Shown piece after piece: positions 9,513-19,330 of a DNA stretch of 64,000 nucleotides. The stretch covers positions 123,977,501 to 124,041,500 of the forward strand of contig JASDFA010000010.1 of NCBI GenBank assembly GCA_035772735.1. Reading direction: 5' to 3'. The position numbers and the translations under genes were made by a program. Each line of letters opens with the position of its first letter. The first letter of the stretch is position 1. The notes under the pieces were generated by a model, which saw only the letters and a list, made by a program, of their open reading frames with translations, was not told the DNA's origin and ran no database searches. The DNA is from Datura wrightii. Lineage: Eukaryota; Streptophyta; Magnoliopsida; Solanales; Solanaceae.

Positions 9513-11801
9513 ATGGTGGACTCGTATTTAGAGCCAGAAAGATTATTTCTTCGTCAGCGGAGAGAAGCTCTAGAAAGAAAGCTACAGTTGATCAGACAAA
9601 CACTCATGGAGCAACAACAGAATCCACCAGTAGTACGGGCAATGTTAGTGCCCGAAGAAGTAGCAACTCGGCCGGTTCGCGAGGTGGCAATCCCACATGC
9701 TAATAATGTCACATCTATCATCCGCAAACCTGAGCCAGGAGAGAGGTTCGAGCTCAAACAAAACATGGTGAAATTGCTGCACACTAGCGGGCAGTTTACA
9801 GGTCTCCCTCATGAAGATCCACAGTAGCATCTCCAAATTTTTTTGGAGATAAGCGACACTTACATCCCCGCTGGAGTGTCATCAGATTATGTCAGGCTTA
9901 CATTGTTCCCATTTTCACTATTGGGAGAAGCCAAGAGGTGGTTGAAAGCTGAGCCACCTAATTCTATTTCTACGTGGGATGATCTTGCAAGGAAATTCTT
10001 GATACGATTTTTTCCCTCCGGTAAAACAGAAAGACTTAGAAGTCAAATTCTAAGTTTCAAACAGAGAGAGGGAAAGAATCTATATCAGGCTTGGGAGAGA
10101 TTCAAGTCCATGTTACGGGATTGTCCTCATCATCATCAATCCAATGATGTGCTGGTGCACACTTTTATAGAGAGTTTGGAACCCCATACAAAAATATTGC
10201 TAGACTCAGCAGCTGGGGGACAAGCACAGGAGAAAACTTATGAGGAGCTGTATACCTTGTTGAACCATATTTCGCAGGGCAATCCGGAGTGGAATGCTGA
10301 TTCGTCAAGAGGAGGGACAAGGAAGGCAGCAGGAGTTCTAGAAGTGGATGGTTTTACAGCTATTGCTGCACAGATAGCTGCCTTACAGAATCAACTCAAC
10401 ACCCACTTCAGTAACATAACAATGAACCAGCCTCAAGCCCCAGTGAATGCAGTGCAGCAGATTTGGTGTGAAGTGTGCGGGAGCAGTGAGCACTCAGCTG
10501 AGTGTTGTGGAGCAAATCCTGACTCGGTGAACTTTGTGGGAAATGTACAAAGGAACAACCACCAACAGTATGGCAACAGCTACAATTCCAATTGGAGGAA
10601 TCATCCTAATTTCTCCTGGGGTAGCAACAACCATTAGGGGCAAAGTTTGAGTTAGGGTGTGCAAAGGAACCAAGGAGGGCAGCAGAATTATCAAGCACAA
10701 TTTAGAAACAACAATGCACCTCCTCCACCACCATCACCCAGCATTGAGGAGATGTTCAAGAAGATGATAGCTAACAAAGCTCAATTGCAGGCTGACTATG
10801 TGAAATTGGCAGCCGAGGTGAAAAACAACCAGTTAGCTACTAAGGCACTTGAATATCAATTTGAGCAATTTGCTGGAGCCCAAAACACCAGGCCTAGAGG
10901 AGGACTTCTGAGTGACACAGATCCCAACCCCAAGCAGGTGAATGCGGTGACCACAAGGAGTGGTTTGCAGCTGAAAGAGGTGGAACCAGAAAGACCATCT
11001 CAACAATTGGGAGCAGCAGAAGTTGAGAGGGAGCAAAGTGATAAGAGGGGGAAGACAAAGGAAGCTGAATCAGAAAGACCACCACCCCCGTTCCCTCAAC
11101 GATTAAAGAAACACAAGGAGGAGGCGTGTTTCAAGAAATTCATGGAGGTGTTGAAATAGGTACATATTAACTTACCTCTTGTTGATGTTTTGCAGGGAGT
11201 GCTGAAGTATGCCAAGTATATAAAGGACATCGTGGCAAACAAAAGTCTGTTGACTAAGTATGCTACGGTGGCTCTCACGGAGGAGTGCACTTCCCGGATA
11301 CAAAATCGACTGCCCACAAAGCTCAAAGATCCTAGGAGCTTTACTATACAGATTACTATTGGGAAGAGTATCTGAGCTCGTGGATTATGTGATTTGGGAA
11401 CGAGCATTAATTTGATGCCGTCATTGGTATTCAAAAAGCTGGGTCTAGGGAGTCCTTGGCCCACAACAGTGATCTTGCAATTGGCGGATCGGTCCTTAGC
11501 CAGACCTGATGGCATTGTGGAGGACGTTCTGGTGCAAGTTGGCTCCCTGATCTTCCCGGTAGATTTCATCGTGCTGGATTTTGAACCAGACGCGGAAGTC
11601 CCATTTATTTTGGGACGTCCTTTCTTGGCGACCGGGAAAGCGTTGATTGATGTAGCTGCGGGGCAGCTAACCATGCGAGCACATGACAAGGTGGAAGTGT
11701 TCGAGGTGTACAAGGCCTCCAAGCTCCCGACTGTGTACGAGGAACTCTCGGTGATCAATGTGATTGATCGAGTTGATGATGCGCGAATAAAGGATTCATG
11801 A
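9513..11801 (+). pseudogene. Element B gag-protease, one frame with five premature stops
   Basis: A single frame of 763 codons runs from ATG 9513 to the stop at 11799-11801 without any frameshift. Gag spans about residues 1-550: KLLHTSGQFTGLPHEDP, WLKAEPPNSISTWDDLARKF and ERFKSMLRDCPHH are typical of the Athila-type retrotransposon gag domain, followed by an Asn/Gln-rich stretch with the Cys/His cluster CEVCGSSEHSAEC. The protease is at about residues 620-740, with LCDLGTSINLMP as the active site and FILGRPFLATG near the end. Stops at 9825, 10635, 10653 and 11157 (TAG) and 11373 (TGA) are each one C-to-T change from CAG or CGA. Confidence 0.9.
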
Positions 11802-11933
11802 GAGTTATTGGGAAAACCACCGGAGAGATGTAAGCACTATTGGGGGGAGGACGGTGGTCAAGAGAAAACGTCCATCACCCTAGAGGACAACTAAGCTGAA
11901 TGACGTCGAGTCGCGACGGTAAACTAGGCGCTG

Positions 11934-11951
11934 CACGGGAGGCAACCCGTG
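11934..11951 (+). other. Conserved hairpin after gag-protease (GGGAGGCAACCC motif)
   Basis: CACGGG and CCCGTG form a perfect 6 bp stem around the loop AGGCAA. It follows gag-protease by about 130 bases. From memory, many Athila-type elements carry a GGGAGGCAACCC motif after pol with varied but paired outer bases, which would suggest a structured RNA. A second small stem, GTCG/CGAC, lies just upstream near 11905. The function is unknown. Confidence 0.6.
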
Positions 11952-12193
11952 AAATTTTTCTTTGTAAATTGTGAATAGATTTTTCTTTTTTTTTATTTTC
12001 TTGATTAACAACAAAATTTTTAGTTTTCATTTTTTTTTATTTTTATTTTGAGTGAAACCAATAATTCTAACCAATTTCTTGTAGTAAGATGAATTTCAGG
12101 TCGAACGGAGGGAAAATATTCAAGGAATCGCAAAGGAAAATTCAAGGTATGAAAATCAAGAAAAAGTGGCAAAACAGTGAGCTAGGGCGATAG
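11952..12193. other. Untranslated interval of element B
   Basis: AT-rich sequence with a T-rich run at 11970-12045 and no meaningful ORF. It separates the hairpin from the internal palindromic modules. Confidence 0.6.
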
Positions 12194-12338
12194 CTCCGTG
12201 TCATGGAGGAGGACCTCCGCGTTACCCTCCGTGACACGTTGTGGTGTAAATACGAAATTTTAAAAGAATTCTAGAACACCCTCGCGTCAGCTCCGTGTCA
12301 CGGAGGCAGTGCTCCGCGATGCACTCTGTGACACGTTG
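12194..12338 (+). promoter_or_regulatory. Two internal copies of the LTR palindromic module; candidate internal promoter
   Basis: Copy 1 (12194-12240) and copy 2 (12291-12338) match the module located just before the TATA box in the B LTRs: CTCCGTGTCACGGAGG at the left and GTGACACGTTG at the right. About 60 bases further, CATTTTTAAACCCC (near 12395) is a weak TATA-like stretch, and then a pyrimidine-rich leader leads toward a splice-donor-like site and the accessory ORF. A second promoter serving that ORF is an inference from this arrangement. Confidence 0.5.
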
Positions 12339-12536
12339 TTGTGTATATCGCGACGGGTCACACCGGGTCGCCGGGTGACCCGCGTGAATGTCCCATTTTT
12401 AAACCCCGAATCCCCCTCAATTTTCCTTATTTCTCACACACTCCGTGACCAATCCCCCCAAAACCCCTCCCCCTTCAACGTGACACAGAATAGGCCAAGG
12501 ATTTCATTGAGTTTTCTTCAATTCTTCGAATTCAAG

Positions 12537-13228
12537 GTATGTTCTTCAATTTCATCGCATTTCTCGTCGATTTTCTTCGATATTGAACATGTGATATGAG
12601 CTAAACTTGCCCTAAGTAGAAATTAAGCGTAAATTCAATTGAATTATTGTTGATGGATGTTCGGAGTATCATTGTGATAGCTTGAACTCGTTAATTACAT
12701 AATTTAATCGAATTTTTGATACAAGCATAGCTAGGGCTTGCTTTTGAATTTGAAGTGGAAAAATGTAGTGAACTCGTGAAATTCATGCTGGGTTGTACAT
12801 GTTGGGTGAGATGAGTCAATGTGCTAATTGTTATTATGCTAAAAGACCGACGGATTCTCGGGTTAGGGGAATATTGAAATTTGCAAGAAGTGGGTGAGTT
12901 GTATAGGTTCATGTAGATAAATTCTTGTTGTTTTTGTTTCTTTGTTTCTCCTTGCTACTTGCGATGGGATTAAAATGTTATCGATGGTAACGATTGTGGT
13001 TAGATGTATGAATTCTGAGTAGTACATAAAATATATACCGTCGAATTCTTCGAATGCACTAAGCATGTTTGTTATATTTGGTTGTTTGTTTGTGTAAATA
13101 GGTATGATCTTGCCGTAATGTTGTAATTTTAGCTAAGGACTAAGTGTGGGGTAGCCTATCTTAACCCAACCTTAGTCGAAGCAAATTTTCATTGTCTTAA
13201 CATTGAACTTGTCTGTTTGGGTTGACAG
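12537..13228 (+). other. Candidate 5' UTR intron before the accessory ORF
   Basis: A donor AAG|GTATGT stands at 12537 and an acceptor GGGTTGACAG|GA ends at 13228, six bases before the ATG at 13234. A pyrimidine/T-rich tract and CTTAAC (13196-13201, a plausible branch site about 28 nt upstream) precede the acceptor. The 692 bp interval is AT-rich, as plant introns are, and has no long ORF. No transcript evidence is available. Confidence 0.45.
13141..13153 (+). other. Internal polypurine-tract-like copy, upstream of accessory ORF
   Basis: TAAGTGTGGGGTA is identical to the 13 bases ending 2 bases before the B 3' LTR (16237-16249). A 12/13 copy follows the ORF at 14524. It could act as an extra plus-strand priming site or mark a captured 3' end. 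Confidence 0.5.
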
Positions 13229-13233
13229 GAACA

Positions 13234-14454
13234 ATGGCAAGCAGGCAGGACAAAGGGAAAGGCGCATCAACATTTGGCGCTGGAAGAAAGAGAATTAGAC
13301 TGGGCACAGCAGTCCTAGCAGCACCAGCGGTTCCACGCGGCCAACGCCACCAATACGGAACTAGGCGGGTGACAGAAGAGGGGAAGAAGTGGTATGCAAA
13401 GCACAAGGAAAGCAAGTACTTCCCCGAGGAACACATAGCACGGGAACCGTTGGCACAGGAGTTCCCTAGGATTGTCCACAGGATTGAGGCAGCTGGGCTC
13501 AATTTCATCTTTGAAGAGCCCAAGGAATGCAACTTGCACCTGATTCGGGAATTCTATGCCAATTGGAACCCGACTCTCAGAAGTCACACCATCAAAATCA
13601 GAGGGCAAATGGTCACCTTTGAGCCCCACCACCTCAATGCTATCCTAGGGGTGCGGGACACAGACGCCCACGTGCTTCGACAGATGAACATCACTCCACC
13701 ATATGCGGACATCAAATGCACTTTGTGTGGAACCCGATCGATAGCTAGATGGAGCAGACACAAGGAGAGGGGCTACCATCAGACTTTGCCCTACTCACAG
13801 ATGAACAAGGAAGCCAGGATATGGCTTAAGATCGTCTATTCCTGCCTAATCCCGGGGGTACATATGACAGATGTAACCCGGGATCGTGTATGCCTAGTGT
13901 ACACCCTGATGAAAGGGCTGGAGATCAACGTGGGGACGGTGATTATCTCCGCCATGAAGAGAGCCCGGTTGCATCAGGGGCACAGATACGAATTTGGTGG
14001 ACTACTCACCACATTCCTGAGGGGCCTAGATGTTGAGGAAGAGGCCCTTGACTACATCCCGCAGATGGAGCGGCGGGCCTTAGATGTCACTAAAACTAAG
14101 GCACCCGACACCACCCACGGGCCTGTTCTTACACTTGCCAAGCGACATTCCCGGGATGATCAGTACATGGCTCGCATGTACGGGATGCAGATGCTCCAGC
14201 TGAGGATAGGCGGGAGGCCGGCAACAGAGGAGGAGTTATGGCAGCTCGAGCTACACTACCTTTTTGGTGAAAATGCCAGGGCTCTATGCCGAGTGGGGCC
14301 AGCTTTTGTGGAGCCCACTGATGATGATGTCCCCACAGACGAGGAGACACGTTGGGAGGACTCCGATGTGGAGTCCGATGATGACGATGGGGGTGATTCA
14401 GACATGGGAGATGAAGCAGCAGCACCTGATGAAGAAGTGGAGTATTTTGATTGA
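13234..14454 (+). CDS. Accessory ORF of element B, 'putative plant transposon protein' type
   Basis: An intact 406-residue ORF from ATG 13234 (MASRQDKGKG) to TGA 14452, with no stop or frameshift although gag-protease nearby has five stops. The start follows the candidate acceptor directly. The N-terminus is basic (GRKRIRLG, NLS-like). The central part, from HIAREPLAQEFPRIVHRIEA through LIREFYANWNPTL and FEPHHLNAILGVRD, looks like the plant-specific domain catalogued as putative plant transposon protein (Pfam PF20167, from memory). The last 50 residues are strongly acidic (Asp/Glu runs). No DDE, RT or other catalytic motif is evident. Its role is unknown; the position downstream of gag-protease is where Athila elements have their env-like ORF. 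Confidence 0.75.
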   Translation: MASRQDKGKGASTFGAGRKRIRLGTAVLAAPAVPRGQRHQYGTRRVTEEGKKWYAKHKESKYFPEEHIAREPLAQEFPRIVHRIEAAGLNFIFEEPKECNLHLIREFYANWNPTLRSHTIKIRGQMVTFEPHHLNAILGVRDTDAHVLRQMNITPPYADIKCTLCGTRSIARWSRHKERGYHQTLPYSQMNKEARIWLKIVYSCLIPGVHMTDVTRDRVCLVYTLMKGLEINVGTVIISAMKRARLHQGHRYEFGGLLTTFLRGLDVEEEALDYIPQMERRALDVTKTKAPDTTHGPVLTLAKRHSRDDQYMARMYGMQMLQLRIGGRPATEEELWQLELHYLFGENARALCRVGPAFVEPTDDDVPTDEETRWEDSDVESDDDDGGDSDMGDEAAAPDEEVEYFD

Positions 14455-16251
14455 TCAGGGAGTTCCACTACCCAATTTTTGTGCTATTTTAATTTTTTTG
14501 AACACTGGGGACAGTGTTCGAGATAAGTGTGGGGTGGGAGTAGTTAGGTGCTGGTTGTGCTGTTATGTATGTTCTAATCTGTTGCTGTGGCTGTGAGAAA
14601 TTTTTATGACCCTGTGATTTGTGATTCTGAAGTTGTTGTTCTATATTGTAATTATATGTGAAACTGTTGTGTGTTGCTGAATGTTGCTAAGTTGATATTG
14701 TACATATTTTTATTTATCGAAATGATCTATATTTTTAATTTTTTTTTCAATTCTTGGGTTTCTCGGTGTTTGTTTTTGGTTCTTTTATCGAGAATGGTCT
14801 CATTGAACCGAAGTCTTAGTTAGTGACCATTCCCTATGATGGATGGATGACGACCGTCTTAAGGGAAATGTAGTCGTTAGGAGTAGATTCTTTTTCATTT
14901 ATATTTTTTTTAGTTGTTTTTCTTTTGTGGGTTGCATCCCAAAACTTTTAGTTACTTTATGGTTGTGGAATTCTGATTGCGTGTCATACATGGTATTTGA
15001 AATGCAAAGGTGATTCGTATGAAAGCATGCAACTTTGTAAATATGTTGAGATACCTAGGCCACAGAGTTGATTCAGTGTGATTAAGGCTTAATGTTTGAA
15101 TTCGTGTAATTAGCTGATTGAAGAGTCTGTGAATACGTCTTGAATTGAGCATGTGCAATAAGTGTGAAGTGAGGTTTTGTTATTCCATGCTATTGTGAAG
15201 TGTCTAGAACTTGCCTGGTGTGTGTACAAAATGAAATGAAGGAGGTGTATTGTAGGAAAGGATGTAGGCATTTCTTTGTCTTTAACCGAAAGTTTCTATT
15301 TTTCATTATCGTACCCACCTTGATTGTATACCCTAGTCAGCCCGTTGAGCCTTTAGCCTATTATTTTTTCTTTTGTCAAAAAGTGTAAATCGAGCTTAAT
15401 CCCATCTTTTCATTAGCCGTAAAGTCAATCCAAAACTCTTAAGCGCTTAAGAAGAGAAAATAATTTTCCCAAAGTGTCAAAGAGTGAGAATGGTGGAAAG
15501 AAAAGAAAAGCAGAGTGATAAAGGGAAAGAAAAGGTTGAAGGTGCACTTGTTATAAATAAACTATAATGAAGGTGTACGAATAATCTTTGTTGTTGTGTC
15601 AAGTGTGCTTAATAAGATGGGCCAAACTAAAGAAAAACTTCAAGAATGGGAGGATGAAGAAAGAAACACTGCCCACGAGTTTGATGGGATGTATGGAAAA
15701 GGCGCTTAAGGATGCTAGTGGCTATTATTGGCTAGCGATATATTTACTAGTTCCGTAGCTTACATTACAACCCGTTAAAGTCCTACGTGATCTTACATCA
15801 CTCTTCTTTATATTAGTGGAGTAATACACTAAAGGAAAGCTTATGGGTCGTGACATGATGCATGTGAGTTCTTTTGGGAGAGAGCGAAATTGTGTTCATA
15901 TGCCCCTGCTTGAAATTTTGTGAGTTCATATGATCAAAAAGGGGAAAATTCTCTTGTGTTGTGAGGGCACATGCTTGATGAGAGATTAATTTTCGTGCCG
16001 GATGTCTTGATCAGCTGATTTGCATGAGTTTGCCAATATCGAGAGTCGATTCTTAAGTCTAGGAGGTCTTGATGTATTGAAGGTCATTGCATTGATTGGA
16101 CCATGCATGTTTTCTTGATGATTTGCTGTATTGAACAATCGGTATGACCGTAGCCTAAATTGTTGAACCAAAGTAGCGAGGTTTGGGTGTAAATTGCATG
16201 AGGTGTAAGATTATTGTTCGAGGACAAACAAGGATTTAAGTGTGGGGTAAG
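14455..16251. other. Element B 3' untranslated region with polypurine tract
   Basis: No credible gene. It contains ACTGGGGACAGTGTTCG at about 14504 followed by the PPT-like TAAGTGTGGGGTG (14524-14536), T-rich runs near 14740 and 14890, purine-rich sequence near 15480-15680, and the true polypurine tract TAAGTGTGGGGTAAG (16237-16251) against the 3' LTR. The length, 1.8 kb, is large for a retrotransposon 3' UTR. Confidence 0.7.
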
Positions 16252-17675
16252 TGATCTTGGGCAAATTTATATGCCCAAGTGATACTCAAATGTGTCATTT
16301 TAGCCTTGTTTATCTATCAATGTTTATATATTCTCATGTGATTGGTAATAAAATGTGAATTTATACTAACCAACATGATTAGCATTGTTTTGCAGGTAGA
16401 ATGTAATTTTGAGAAGCTAAAATGCATGTTGGAATAGATCGGGGTTGGACTCGAATGTGAGCAAAGGACAAGGCATTGGAAGGCACAAAATAAAGAGGCT
16501 CCGCGATGAGGTCGTGTCACGCTGCCATCGCGGAGGCCTTCTGCCTGGATAGGGAATTTTTGGCCAATTTTCAGTGAGGGTTCGCGTTGGGTCCGCGGAA
16601 CGGTGGCCTAGCTCCGCGTTGCACGTCGTGCCACGTTGGGCCTTATTACCTGGACCCCCAATTTCCAGTGAGGGTCCGCGTTGGTGGCGTGTCACGGAGG
16701 CAGTGCTCCGCGACGCACTCCGTGACACATTGCTTGTTATTACGGGAAATATTTCCACTAGTATAAATAGAACACTTAGGTTCATTTTTCAATATTCTGA
16801 CTTGGTGGAGCAAGAACGTGGGTGACAGGCAGTTGAGGGGACGAAATTATCAGGGTTTTTCTCTCTTTCCTTCTCCTTGAATTCAATTGCTTCTATGTTT
16901 AACACTCATTTAACGATGTTTAATCCACAAATGAGTGGCTAATTCCTCTTCTTGCTGAAGTTAAGAACAATTGTATTGAAATGTGATTGTTGATTAAATT
17001 GGTTTTTCATCTTTTCTTCCATGGTTGTTCTATTGATTCTTGTTCTTACTGCTTTAATGTGTGGCCTACGTTAATGTACATGTAAAAAGTCCGATTTCAC
17101 TCTAGAGAGCAAGAAATTGGAAAGTTGTGAATCAATAGGATATGATCTTTTCTTGGTTTGGGAAAATTGAGAATTGATTTAACTTCAGGATAGAAGTATA
17201 CCTAAAGGTCGTATTAGTCAATTTAGGAACCAAGTTTGTATGGCTAGAACATGAATTTCGTTTAATCACAGAAATGTAGGTGGACAGTTATGATTCTTAA
17301 GTTGGGTTAAATACGAGAGTTTTAATCCATTGGCAATGGTTCTTGACTAGCAACCGGAGGAAAGGTTAACCAATTTATATCGATAATTAATTTCTTTACA
17401 TGTTCAATTAACCTCAGTATGCTCACACTCATAGTTCAGCTCACATTAGATATTTGTTTTAGACTTAGCATAAAAATTAGAACCCAAAAATATCAAACTC
17501 TTGGTTACACTGTTGTCTTCATTGTTAAAATTAAAATATAGTAACACTTGAGTAGTTCGTTACCTTATCCCAGTCCCTGTGGGATCGATACTTGGCTTAC
17601 TTAAGCCACTTTACTACTTGTTCGACCACGTGCACTTGCGTGTAGTTTTATACCAAAGCAACAAATGACCGAACA
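16252..17675 (+). repeat. Element B 3' LTR
   Basis: Copy of 7937-9361, ending GACCGAACA. The palindromic module is at 16688-16732 and TATAAATA at 16762-16769. It is followed by acttg (17676-17680), the right target copy, after which the LTR of A resumes. Confidence 0.92.
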
Positions 17676-17680
17676 ACTTG

Positions 17681-18099
17681 CAGATTGTATATTCCCTGTG
17701 GTTAGTTGTACCGATCGTGTGGGGCCATATATATGTTTCAGTTTTCATGTGATGGTCGTGTGGGGCCTTGTTCAGTTGTCAGTTGGTGACCTTGTCAGTC
17801 ATAGATCAGTTTAGCACTTGATTATACTTTTCAATGATAACTAGTCAGCATGGTGGCCTTGTCGGCTCGCATAGGTTCCCTTATTCTCAGTTGTTCTGGT
17901 TGGCTATTATATTCCTCCAGGTGGCTATAGGCCTAGTCGGCCGGAGGCTGTATTTACAATCGTTATATAGCCCGTTGTTTTCATAAATCCAGAATTAGAG
18001 CTAGCCTGGCACCAGAAGTGCTTAGACTCAGTAGTCCAGCAGTCCAGGTCCTAGTAGGGCACCAGGTGCCAGTCATGCCTCCCAAGGTGGGGCGTGACA
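17681..18099 (+). repeat. Element A 3' LTR, second part
   Basis: It continues the A LTR broken at 7936: CAGATTGTATATTCCCTG matches 5' LTR bases from about 363. It runs in step with bases 363-781 and ends GGGGCGTGACA at 18099. Confidence 0.92.
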
Positions 18100-18293
18100 G
18101 TAGAGTTGGCCAATCTTAGGGTTTGTAGGAGACAAGGAATTCATATTTTTCTGGACGACTAGGGGAACCGATGGATGGATCCCCATCTTTATATTGATGA
18201 CAGAATTCCTTTTTAGAGCATCTCCCTTTCTTCTTTTTGGATTTGGCCTTCTTCTCTACATATTTAATTTCATCCTTCGGATATTCTTGACAG

Positions 18294-18690
18294 TCACATT
18301 CGATATTCCCAAGGGCAATGCCCGGTGAAGGGACATTTGAACCACCTTACATCACATCCTTCATGATTGAACTGTTTGATCCAATCATGTTCACTTATGA
18401 TAGCTGGAAGGCTCCAATAGAATAGATCCTCTTCTTCTTCAGGAAAAGGTTCAGATGTAGGCTGGTACATCTGAAGAGAAAAGGTTGTACTGTTTGGTTT
18501 TTGGAGATGAGAGTGGTCAAAACTGATGGCTACAATTTTATCCTGTTTGCTGAGCAAGATTGGTTCTGTGGATCAAAGACGTTCAATAGGAGTTTCTCTC
18601 ATCCACTCATAGTTGGTAACCCATGAGTCAGGAAGAATTTTGACAAGTTCTTCCTTTGGTATTTTTCTGGTATTTGGGTGCTTGGTTGGT
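18294..18690 (-). pseudogene. Unidentified coding fragment, possibly endogenous pararetrovirus-derived
   Basis: On the minus strand one frame reads from about 18683 to 18294 with a single internal TGA (18573-18575). Recognisable pieces are KIPKEELVKILPDSWVTNY, then ISFDHSHLQK, then EPFPEEEEDLFYWSLPAII, ending CDVRWFKCPFTGHCPWEYR with a Cys/His cluster. It is not gypsy integrase, which would be expected here from the order in C. The style resembles plant pararetroviral or related polyprotein, but I cannot name the domain. It lies between the A insertion and the broken end of C. Confidence 0.35.
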
Positions 18691-19330
18691 AATCAAGCCA
18701 GTCTTTGAATATCCTTTGACAGTTCCTTTTTCTCCTCCTCAACATGAGAAACACTCCTTATAGACTTCCTGCTGAGGGTATCAGCCACTATATTGGCCTT
18801 GCCTGGATGATACAACACACTCAAGTCATAATCCTTTAATAATTCTAACTATCTTCTCTGACGCAGATTCAGGTCTTTCTGATTGAACACATACTGTAGG
18901 CTTTTGTGGTCAGTAAAAACATCTGCATGAACCCCATAAAGGTAGTTCCTCCAAATCTTCAAGGAAAATACTACCGCTGCTAGCTCAAGATCATGAGTCG
19001 GGTAGTTCTTCTCATGAACCTTGAGTTGTCTGGAGGAATAAGCTATTACCTTACCATACTACCTCAAAACACAACCAAGGACAACTCCAGAAGCATCAGA
19101 ATAGATCACAAACCCATCTAACCTTCTGGTAGAGTCAGTGCTGGGGCTGTAGTGAGTCGAGCCTTTAAATCTTGAAAGCTCTTCTCACATGCATCAGACC
19201 ACTGAAACTTTACCTCTTTTTGAGTTAATCTGGTAAAAGGAGAGGCAGTGGAGGAGAACCATTCTATGATTCATCTGTAATAACTGACTAGGCCCAAGAA
19301 ACTCCTGATGTATGAGGTAGAAGTGGGTTT
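18691..19330 (-). pseudogene. Element C RNase H and connection remnant
   Basis: In minus-strand frames the RNase H landmarks are visible: a YASRQLKVHEKNYPTHD-like block near 19000-19040, the HKSLQYVF-like block near 18890-18910, HPGKANIVADTLSRKS near 18760-18810, and a VEEEKKELSKDIQRLA linker near 18700-18740. It is broken by frame changes. The reading ends abruptly at about 18690. Confidence 0.75.

Larger units (their letters stand above)
7937..17675 (+). mobile_element. Element B: non-autonomous Athila-like gag-protease retrotransposon with accessory ORF
   Basis: Two 1.42 kb LTRs (TGATCTT...CGAACA) flank an Asp-tRNA primer site, one gag-protease frame, a conserved hairpin, a complete accessory ORF and a polypurine tract. 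No reverse transcriptase, RNase H or integrase sequence exists between 11802 and 16251, so the element must borrow them. It inserted into the LTR of A; the target copies are gcttg (7932-7936) and acttg (17676-17680), 4 of 5 matching. The layout resembles the plant class called TR-GAG or gag-only LTR elements; that class name is from general knowledge. Confidence 0.9.
1..18099 (+). mobile_element. Element A: chromovirus-type Ty3/gypsy retrotransposon (5' end outside window), split by element B
   Basis: Order is partial 5' LTR (1-781), initiator-Met tRNA primer site, gag with CCHC knuckle, protease, reverse transcriptase, RNase H, integrase, a chromodomain-like tail, polypurine tract, and a 3' LTR starting at 6071. 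Protease-RT-RH-INT order is diagnostic of Ty3/gypsy, and the integrase tail fits the Del/Tekay group. The 3' LTR is interrupted at 7936 by element B and resumes at 17681, ending in GGCGTGACA at 18099. The pol reading is broken by several stops and frameshifts, so the copy is inactive. The expected downstream target duplication is gtaga (18100-18104); its partner lies outside the window. Confidence 0.93.

Noticed and set aside
11096..11758. 220-codon ORF on the minus strand
   Set aside because: It is antisense to the protease part of gag-protease in B and has no family motif; codon mirroring explains it.
13197..13632. Minus-strand ORFs of 105-111 codons opposite the accessory ORF
   Set aside because: Shadows of the intact + strand ORF.
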